Shown: positions 1 to 4,386 of the stretch, piece by piece
Layout of the letters: each line of letters starts with the position of its first letter
How positions within the stretch are numbered: position 1 is the first letter of the stretch
NCBI GenBank assembly: GCA_903886985.1
Contig: CAISOI010000766.1
Coordinates: 1-12,881, forward strand
DNA: 12,881 nt
Reading direction: 5' to 3'
DNA from: an uncultured Chthonomonas sp.
GTDB lineage: Bacteria > Armatimonadota > Chthonomonadetes > Chthonomonadales > CAJBBX01
Notes under the pieces: generated by a model
Seen by the model: only the letters and a program-made list of their open reading frames with translations
Databases searched by the model: none
What the model was told of the DNA's origin: nothing
Made by a program: the position numbers and the translations under genes

Positions 1-90
1 AGTAATCCTTCTTCTAATGATATAGTCCACTGACTCTGTTGTTAGAGCGCTCTTAAATTCGGCAATCCTTTGATCAACGTCCTGATTCAT
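1..90 (-). CDS. N-terminal 30 residues of an unrecognised protein, cut by the window edge
   Basis: An ATG at 90-88 opens a minus-strand frame with no stop up to the window edge. A clear ribosome binding site (GAGGG, 98-102) lies 7 nt upstream. The visible residues are charged and helical (MNQDVDQRIAEFKSAL, then DYIIRRRIT). The start follows directly on the stop of the small gene at 91-273 (TAA-ATG), so the two are probably co-transcribed from the promoter at 374-402 and translationally coupled. From memory the DYIIRRRIT stretch resembles the N-terminus of nucleotidyltransferase-like hypothetical proteins found in accessory or defence regions. Thirty residues are too few to assign it, so no function is claimed. 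The rest of the gene lies outside the window. Confidence 0.7.
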   Translation of the reverse strand, partial: MNQDVDQRIAEFKSALTTESVDYIIRRRIT

Positions 91-273
91 TTAATTACCC
101 TCACAGGATCTGTTGAATAACTCATTGATATCAGCATCAATCGGTATATTGGAAGCAGTCAGGCTAAACCAGTCTGGCCGATAGGTTTCCGGATATACGC
201 GCAAAGGGAGGGTTTCAAGGGATAGGCAAATTGTGCATGGTGATACAACGCTGCACACTGTAAAGACTTTCAT
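91..273 (-). CDS. 60-residue small protein with a Cys-rich N-terminus, unknown function
   Basis: Two consecutive ATG codons (276-274 and 273-271) follow an AGGAG at 280-284. The second ATG has the better spacing (6 nt), so the start is placed at 273. The N-terminal part is hydrophobic and carries three cysteines in a C-x5-C-x2-C arrangement (VCSVVSPCTIC); a fourth cysteine sits near the end (NRSCEGN). The C-terminal half is acidic (IPIDADINELF). It is not a convincing Sec signal peptide, because no positive charge beyond one Lys is followed by a long hydrophobic core. The frame has its own near-consensus promoter about 100 nt upstream, a good ribosome binding site, and a stop that abuts the next start; together these argue for a real gene. 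It could be a small metal-binding or regulatory protein, a peptide precursor, or an antitoxin-sized partner of the next gene. I recognise no family. Confidence 0.6.
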   Translation of the reverse strand: MKVFTVCSVVSPCTICLSLETLPLRVYPETYRPDWFSLTASNIPIDADINELFNRSCEGN

Positions 274-276
274 CAT

Positions 277-543
277 GGTCTCCTATTCAAGGTTAGGTAC
301 CGTGGCAAAAGTCGGTCTACGCCATAATTGGAGATTAGCGATTTAAATCATGTATGAATAAATTTACCTTCTTATAATACCAGTAGGTCCCGAGGATGTC
401 AATAGGCAAGAAACAAAAATTGGGGTTTCCGGGTAACTCTAACGGCCCTTGCTGCCTAATCGATTACAATCCGCGGGGAGAACTCTTGTCAGTTTTCGGG
501 GATAGCATGAACACTTGTCCAGAAGGAAGTTGTCAATCAACAC
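277..543. other. Intergenic stretch holding only the promoter and leader
   Basis: These 267 bases separate the 194-residue gene from the small-protein operon. They contain the promoter at 374-402 and its leader. I find no convincing terminator hairpin with a T-tract after the 194-residue gene, no RNA gene, and no open frame with a good ribosome binding site. A plus-strand frame at 396-578 overlaps the promoter and the downstream gene and is taken as chance. Confidence 0.5.
374..402 (-). promoter_or_regulatory. Near-consensus sigma70-type promoter for the small-protein operon
   Basis: On the minus strand a perfect -35 TTGACA (397-402) is separated by exactly 17 nt from a -10 TATTAT (374-379). 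This is the strongest promoter-like sequence in the window. The predicted transcription start is near 367, giving a leader of about 90 nt before the start of the 60-residue gene. A TCTCC in that leader (around 326) could pair with the GGAGA of the ribosome binding site, but this is only a five-base possibility. Confidence 0.7.
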
Positions 544-1128
544 TCAATCCCGTGCAGGTAACTTATGGCCGCTCCTAAGGTCAATCTCACATGTGGAAGT
601 ACCGTTCAACCACGGCACCCAGATTTCGAGCAATGCAGTATCGTTACCAACTTCCAACATTCGAAGGCCATCGTGAGACAGTCGTTCCGATTGCCACACA
701 ATGCCACCCGCGCCGAAGCCATAGGCGTGCGTAAAATCCGTGAGGAGCAACAAGTCTCGCCCCGGAGCGCGAGCAATCTCAGTGACTGGTGAAATTGGCA
801 ACTCGGTAGTTTGGTTTGGATTATTGAGAGTAACGTGAAAGGCAGCACCACTGCAAATCACCAGCACGGAATTTGGATCTGGGCATCCGAATATTCCGCA
901 TAGCCCTCCATGTTGTCCCTTTGCTGCTCCCGCGCCTTTTCCGAATGCCCCAAACCAATGGGCTCCGGCATCGGGAACGAACTTCACCAGAATACCAATC
1001 TCGGAGAGCGGTAGACCAGCGGGGTCAAAGCGGTAAACCTCCGGTTCGCCGTTTGGGGGCAATTCGGGGGCAATGTTGCATTCGCCGGATGTTGGAAATC
1101 CCATAGGTTGGAACTGGTATTGAGACAA
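544..1128 (-). CDS. Conserved hypothetical protein, 194 residues
   Basis: This gene starts with TTG at 1128-1126, supported by a good ribosome binding site (CGGAG, 1136-1140, 7 nt spacing); no ATG lies nearby in frame. There is no signal peptide and no membrane segment. The sequence is rich in beta-strand and turn patterns. Landmarks are VYRFDPAGLPLSEIGILVK (about residues 31-49), LLLLTDFTHAYGFGAGG (about 126-142), the following WQSERLSHDGLRMLEV, and a C-terminal EIDLRSGHKL. From memory this pattern (DFT..., then W.S.RLS.DGL..., then a final D-tG motif) occurs in a scattered family of uncharacterised proteins in soil bacteria that resemble one or two blades of a beta-propeller. The role is unknown. 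It lies directly downstream of the GH127 remnant on the same strand. A weak promoter (TGGACG-16-TATATG, around 1182-1209) may serve it. Confidence 0.75.
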   Translation of the reverse strand: MSQYQFQPMGFPTSGECNIAPELPPNGEPEVYRFDPAGLPLSEIGILVKFVPDAGAHWFGAFGKGAGAAKGQHGGLCGIFGCPDPNSVLVICSGAAFHVTLNNPNQTTELPISPVTEIARAPGRDLLLLTDFTHAYGFGAGGIVWQSERLSHDGLRMLEVGNDTALLEIWVPWLNGTSTCEIDLRSGHKLPARD

Positions 1129-1135
1129 TTAATTG

Positions 1136-1140
1136 CTCCG
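1136..1140 (-). promoter_or_regulatory. Ribosome binding site fixing a TTG start
   Basis: CGGAG on the minus strand ends 7 nt before TTG at 1128. No in-frame ATG with comparable spacing exists, so this site decides the start of the 194-residue protein. Confidence 0.6.
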
Positions 1141-1215
1141 AGGCAAAGGATTTTCCATGGATTGGCACATTTTCATTTGCATATATGTTTGTGTCGGATT
1201 CCGTCCATCCTCGGC

Positions 1216-1426
1216 TTACTTCCCCGCACCAAAAGTAAAATAAGTCTTATACCTCTCGTCCTTCACTTTATGAAATGGCAGAAACGTCAATTTGCTGTCA
1301 TGCATTCGGAATGTGGGAAGTCTATTCGGGCTCTTTACCACGTCAATCTGGGCGGTCTCCTCAGTCAGTGTCACAGGTTTGTCCGTCAGTGCGACCAGAA
1401 GCATCGGACCATAGAGCAGTGCCCGG
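1216..1426 (-). pseudogene. Remnant of a GH127 gene: last ~69 codons only
   Basis: The frame beginning RALLYGPMLLVALTDKPV and ending FGAGK-stop matches the C-terminus of the intact GH127 protein encoded at 2387-4180. By hand alignment 53 of 69 residues are identical. At the DNA level 1222-1426 aligns without gaps to 2399-2603, with 163 of 205 bases identical. Similarity stops abruptly at the codon for the first Arg on one side and at the stop codon on the other. The catalytic and zinc-binding parts of the enzyme are absent, so this cannot be an active hydrolase. About 80 % identity without indels shows that it is not a recent copy, yet the frame has stayed open. Upstream, a second frame (ATG at 1505-1503) encodes a basic-plus-hydrophobic, signal-peptide-like sequence. 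It runs into the remnant out of frame, as if an internal deletion had joined the two ends of a former paralogue. Confidence 0.8.
1222..1426. repeat. Direct repeat, copy 1 (GH127 3' end)
   Basis: A 205-bp segment is repeated in the same orientation at 2399-2603, with 42 mismatches and no gap by hand alignment. The HNH cassette (1575-2308) lies between the two copies. Confidence 0.85.
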
Positions 1427-1553
1427 AACAGGAAAAACATTTGGTAATGAACAACGCGATGATCAGAACGACTATGAGTCTTCTACGCTTCAATGATGAA
1501 ATCATGGTTACGTGCCATTCACCGAAATTTGGGAAAACAGCACTTTTTCGGCA

Positions 1554-1572
1554 TCAATGGGTTATCCATTGA
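1554..1572 (-). terminator. Weak hairpin after the HNH gene
   Basis: A perfect 7-bp inverted repeat (TCAATGG, loop GTTAT, CCATTGA) begins 2 nt beyond the HNH stop codon. It is AT-rich and followed only by a short A/T mix rather than a clean T-run. It may be a weak terminator or a 3'-end stabilising hairpin; intrinsic termination is not certain. Confidence 0.3.
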
Positions 1573-1574
1573 GC

Positions 1575-1976
1575 CTATGGAAATGCGCCGAGTTGAACCC
1601 AAATTTCTCTGGCGTTCACGTGTCGCGATCGGTTCATCTGTAATTGCTCAACTGTGACGCGACCAATAGAAGTCTTGCCCTGTATTTCGCAATTCGAAGA
1701 ATCAAATCGAAAATGATCTTCCCATCGGTCGGTTCGCGGATTGAACAAGTTAGTGACTTCTGAATATTCTGGATCGATTGCTGTGGTTGCATTGGACTTG
1801 AAACGATTACAGGAATGACAAGCAAGCGCTAGGTTTAAGTGGGCATCTGTGCCACCACGCGATGTAGGAGTGATGTGTTCTACTTCAAAGTGAAAATTAA
1901 AGACGCTCTCTGGTGCCCTACAATATTCGCACCGATGGTTCGCCCGACCGGATACAAATCCATAATACGGATTCAC
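1575..1976 (-). CDS. Stand-alone HNH endonuclease
   Basis: This is a 133-residue HNH-family nuclease expected to make metal-dependent cuts or nicks in DNA. Visible motifs are a zinc knuckle made by CEYC (C16, C19) and CHSC (C53, C56), the core EVEHITPTSRGG with His34, Asn48 in LNLALAC, and Asn57 in CNRFKSN. This gives an H-N-N variant of the usual H-N-H triad. The C-terminal half (IDP, LFNPRTDRWEDHF, IGRVTVEQLQMNR) matches a subfamily that, from memory, is common in cyanobacteria and other free-living bacteria next to a small helical partner. The start is GTG at 1976-1974, overlapping the stop of the upstream gene by 4 nt (GTGA), so the two are translationally coupled. There is no restriction or phage context. 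The role (genome defence, mobility or repair) is unknown. Confidence 0.88.
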   Translation of the reverse strand: MNPYYGFVSGRANHRCEYCRAPESVFNFHFEVEHITPTSRGGTDAHLNLALACHSCNRFKSNATTAIDPEYSEVTNLFNPRTDRWEDHFRFDSSNCEIQGKTSIGRVTVEQLQMNRSRHVNAREIWVQLGAFP

Positions 1977-2308
1977 CTAACAGCTTCACTCATTATTGCC
2001 TTGGATCGCAAAGCTGTCGCATCCAATTCCAAATCTATAAGTTCATTTAGTTCTCTATTTTCTGCTTCGCTCAAAACTCCATTGTGACTGAGTAAGTCTT
2101 TCATTCGGTCATGCTGCTCTTGAGTGAAGAATGCATCTGGGGCAAATCGTTGGATGAGAATAGATGACGATTCAATATTTACGCCTTCCTGCGAGAGAAG
2201 TGAATCCAGAGCCTCACCGGCAGTCTTACCGACGGAATGAAGACTTCCAGAAACTGCCCGAAAATGGTAACTCTGCTCAACCTCTGGTTGTATGGTTATA
2301 TTAGTCAT
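1973..2308 (-). CDS. Small helical partner protein of the HNH nuclease, 111 residues
   Basis: A soluble, acidic, mainly alpha-helical protein without signal peptide. Its start at ATG 2308-2306 has a good ribosome binding site (AGGGA, 7 nt away) and its own extended -10 promoter. It shows the segments AGEALDSLLSQEG (about 30-42), ILIQRFAPDAFFTQEQHDRM (about 50-69) and ELNELIDLELDATALRSKAI (about 86-105). From memory, proteins with this layout are found repeatedly immediately upstream of HNH nucleases of the same subfamily. The stop overlaps the nuclease start (GTGA), so a stoichiometric or regulatory relation is likely. It could be an inhibitor, a specificity subunit or an antitoxin-like partner. 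No DNA-binding motif is evident to me. The function is inferred only from the pairing. Confidence 0.75.
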   Translation of the reverse strand: MTNITIQPEVEQSYHFRAVSGSLHSVGKTAGEALDSLLSQEGVNIESSSILIQRFAPDAFFTQEQHDRMKDLLSHNGVLSEAENRELNELIDLELDATALRSKAIMSEAVR

Positions 2309-2342
2309 TTTTCAATCCCTACAGTTGATACTATATGTGGAA

Positions 2343-2351
2343 ATTATATCA
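2343..2351 (-). promoter_or_regulatory. Extended -10 promoter for the HNH cassette
   Basis: The minus strand reads TGATATAAT: a perfect -10 TATAAT (2343-2348) preceded by the TGn of an extended -10. No good -35 sits at 17 nt, which is acceptable for extended -10 promoters. The predicted start of transcription is near 2336, about 28 nt before the ATG at 2308, so the cassette probably carries its own promoter. Confidence 0.55.
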
Positions 2352-2386
2352 CAATCCTAAAGCAACCATTCCAAGTTACTCCACTT

Positions 2387-4180
2387 TCATCCACCACTCC
2401 CCGCACCAATAGTAAAATAAGTCGTATACCTCTCATCCTTTACTTTGTGGATGGGTAGAAATGTCAACTTGTCGTCGTGCGTGTGGAAAGCAGGAAGTTT
2501 ATTCGAACCCTTCACCACGTTAATACGAGCATCGTTTTCCGTCAGTGACACGGGTTTGTCCGTCAGTGCGACCAACAGCATCGGACCATAGAGCAGGGCC
2601 CGCACATTCGGCGATTCCGGCGCGATTGCTTCGTAGTGCGGCGCCATCGGCAGGGTGACCTGAACTTTGTCGCCGTCGCTCCAGCTTCGTTCGATCTTTA
2701 GAAACGACCCCGGCGAGTTCTCCACTTTGACAATCTTACTATTTATTTTCACGGTGACAGCGCCGGATGTCCAGGCGGGAACCCGAACATTCAGCGTAAA
2801 TCGGTCTGGTTTGCGCATCCGGATGGTAAGTGTTGTGGTGTCCGTTTCTGGAAAGTCGGTAACCTGCTCCAATGTGACAGCCTGCTTTCTGTGCTCCCAT
2901 TGAACGGTCGAATTGGCAAATAGATTAACGTATATACCGTTCTCATTGTGGAAATAGATATCGAGCGGATAGTCTGCCGTGATCTGCGCGAAGGTGCCGG
3001 AGCAGCAGGGCCAGAGATCTCGGAAATACTTCTTCTGTGTCCCAGATCGATAATCGGAGTAGTAAAACGTTTTGCCATCGGGCTGCATCGGCAGGGTGGC
3101 GAGCATCCCGTTCAGCAGCACCCGCTCCATGTTGTCCCCATATTTTGGGCTGCCCGTGAATCGAAGCATATATCGGTCGAGGTTTACGTTCGCGTATGCT
3201 CCGCAGGGAGTCTCAAAATGGCTGTCGGATTTCTCAATGGATTCAGCGAACTTTCCTTGCCCTGGAGTGACGAACCGTTCACCGGGTCCCCATCCGCCGG
3301 AGGCATACATCTGGGTGGTGGTGAGAAATGTCCAGGCGTTTTCCAGTGCTTTGAAGTACTTCTCATCGCCAGTAACTTCGTAGGTTTTCGCCGCCGACAT
3401 GAGCGTGTTTACGTGGCTGTAGGCGTGCAGCTTTGGCGTGAAAGCGTTCCCACCGTTGGCGAATGGGTCGTAGAACTCCTTGCTGTAGTCGTATTCTTTT
3501 GCCATCTGGAGATAGCGGGAATCGCCTGTGAGCGCATGACAACTATATAGGTTTTCCGGCAGGGTATACCATTCGTCCCGCCTGCGGGGCAAATTCGTGA
3601 CCGCCCAATCCGTCATCTTCTTCAGCACGACCAGAGCTTCTTTATTTCCAGTCAGGTTAAAGGCATCCCGCATTCCAATGCAGTTCTTATCATACAGATA
3701 GTTGGGCCATTCTTTGTGAACCTTCTCGGATGAGTAAAAATACCCATCTGCCGCGAGGGTTTCGTGGAATCCATGCACCAGTCGCGCCACTTTTTCCTTG
3801 TACCGGGAATCCCCTGTATTGGCGAACATACGTGCCAGCGCCGAGACATACTGCCCAAAAGGATGCGCTCCAGCAAAACCTTCCGGGTCGTACCATCCAC
3901 CCATCGGATTGCCGGGTGTGGGGAGACCAGCGCGTTTGCGGAAACCATGCAACAGGTTGTCTTCGGAGAGATTGAGGTAGAAGTCGCGCGCTTCTTTCGC
4001 TTGAACTCCCATCGGTCCGCCTGCAAGCTTTACATCTCGGTAGGTAAACGGCTGGAGAAGACCTGATTTGCTGTGCGGAGAAGCACTGGGGGACTGTGCC
4101 AATGTAGAGAAAGGAAGGAATAGGCATAAAGAGGCGAACGATATTACGAGTTTGAAACTAACTCCGCTGTCGGTTTTCAT
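2387..4180 (-). CDS. Secreted GH127 family glycoside hydrolase (beta-L-arabinofuranosidase-like)
   Basis: This 597-residue enzyme belongs to the DUF1680/GH127 family, whose characterised members are retaining beta-L-arabinofuranosidases using a zinc-bound cysteine nucleophile. Start chosen at ATG 4180-4178, which has a ribosome binding site (GGCGGAG, 4188-4194, 7 nt spacing); the upstream in-frame ATG at 4207 has none. The N-terminus is a Sec signal peptide (hydrophobic LVISFASLCLFLPF, likely cleavage after STLA), so the protein acts in the periplasm or outside. An alpha/alpha-barrel follows. Catalytic landmarks in 597-residue numbering are GGWGPGE (Glu301), HFETPCG (Glu323, likely nucleophile Cys326) and the zinc-ligand pair in WPCCSGT (Cys392, Cys393). 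The C-terminal beta-sandwich runs from about residue 410. Some family members cleave other rare sugars, so the substrate is not certain. It is divergent from the GH116 gene. A diverged copy of its last 69 codons lies at 1216-1426. Confidence 0.92.
   Translation of the reverse strand: MKTDSGVSFKLVISFASLCLFLPFSTLAQSPSASPHSKSGLLQPFTYRDVKLAGGPMGVQAKEARDFYLNLSEDNLLHGFRKRAGLPTPGNPMGGWYDPEGFAGAHPFGQYVSALARMFANTGDSRYKEKVARLVHGFHETLAADGYFYSSEKVHKEWPNYLYDKNCIGMRDAFNLTGNKEALVVLKKMTDWAVTNLPRRRDEWYTLPENLYSCHALTGDSRYLQMAKEYDYSKEFYDPFANGGNAFTPKLHAYSHVNTLMSAAKTYEVTGDEKYFKALENAWTFLTTTQMYASGGWGPGERFVTPGQGKFAESIEKSDSHFETPCGAYANVNLDRYMLRFTGSPKYGDNMERVLLNGMLATLPMQPDGKTFYYSDYRSGTQKKYFRDLWPCCSGTFAQITADYPLDIYFHNENGIYVNLFANSTVQWEHRKQAVTLEQVTDFPETDTTTLTIRMRKPDRFTLNVRVPAWTSGAVTVKINSKIVKVENSPGSFLKIERSWSDGDKVQVTLPMAPHYEAIAPESPNVRALLYGPMLLVALTDKPVSLTENDARINVVKGSNKLPAFHTHDDKLTFLPIHKVKDERYTTYFTIGAGSGG
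2399..2603. repeat. Direct repeat, copy 2 (inside the intact GH127 gene)
   Basis: This is the intact-gene counterpart of 1222-1426. It covers the codons from RALLYGP to the GAG just before the C-terminal SGG-stop. Confidence 0.85.
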
Positions 4181-4187
4181 ATATTGT

Positions 4188-4194
4188 CTCCGCC
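4188..4194 (-). promoter_or_regulatory. Ribosome binding site deciding the GH127 start
   Basis: GGCGGAG on the minus strand lies 7 nt before ATG 4180 and favours that start over the ATG at 4207, which would add nine residues in front of the signal peptide and lacks such a site. Confidence 0.65.
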
Positions 4195-4351
4195 TTGCAC
4201 GATTCATATCACACTTGTGCCGATATTTCGATTTGAACTATTAGATTACTACCACTGCATAATTTTGTCTTAGTATGCGGTGGACTAACGATGGTGTCTG
4301 TCACAGCCTCGCATGTTGAATTCCATCCGTCGTAGGTCAACCGTTGGTCAC

Positions 4352-4380
4352 TTGCCGGATTCCGTCCATCATGTTATTAT
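4352..4380 (+). promoter_or_regulatory. Promoter for a leaderless GH116 transcript
   Basis: TTGCCG (4352-4357) and TATTAT (4375-4380) are separated by exactly 17 nt, and the -10 ends 6 nt before the ATG at 4387. The expected transcription start therefore coincides with the A of the start codon. No Shine-Dalgarno sequence precedes the ATG, which fits a leaderless mRNA. The spacer contains the 15-bp sequence repeated at 1195-1209. Confidence 0.5.
4356..4370. repeat. 15-bp sequence shared with 1195-1209
   Basis: CGGATTCCGTCCATC occurs exactly here and at 1195-1209. A two-mismatch partial version (ATTCCATCCGTC) lies 39 bp upstream at 4320-4331. The copy here sits between the -35 and -10 of the GH116 promoter, an operator-like position. 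Chance is possible. Confidence 0.35.
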
Positions 4381-4386
4381 GTCGCT

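Noticed and set aside
396..578. Plus-strand frame of 60 codons in the intergenic region
   Set aside because: Its start lies within the -35 region of the minus-strand promoter, GAGG abuts the ATG with no spacing, and it overlaps the end of the 194-residue gene.
1108..1572. Plus-strand frame of 154 codons
   Set aside because: It is antisense to the GH127 remnant and the 194-residue gene start. It has no good ribosome binding site and its composition (many His, Arg, Cys) is that of a shadow frame.
2948..3550. Plus-strand frame of 200 codons
   Set aside because: It is fully antisense to the GH127 gene, which has strong family motifs. No ribosome binding site.
4181..4207. Upstream GH127 start adding nine residues
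   Set aside because: It has no ribosome binding site, while ATG 4180 has one at good spacing and gives a normal signal peptide.
4333..4349. GGTCA...GGTCA and CAACnGTTG motif as a regulator site
   Set aside because: It is too short and imperfect to distinguish from chance, and no regulator gene is nearby.
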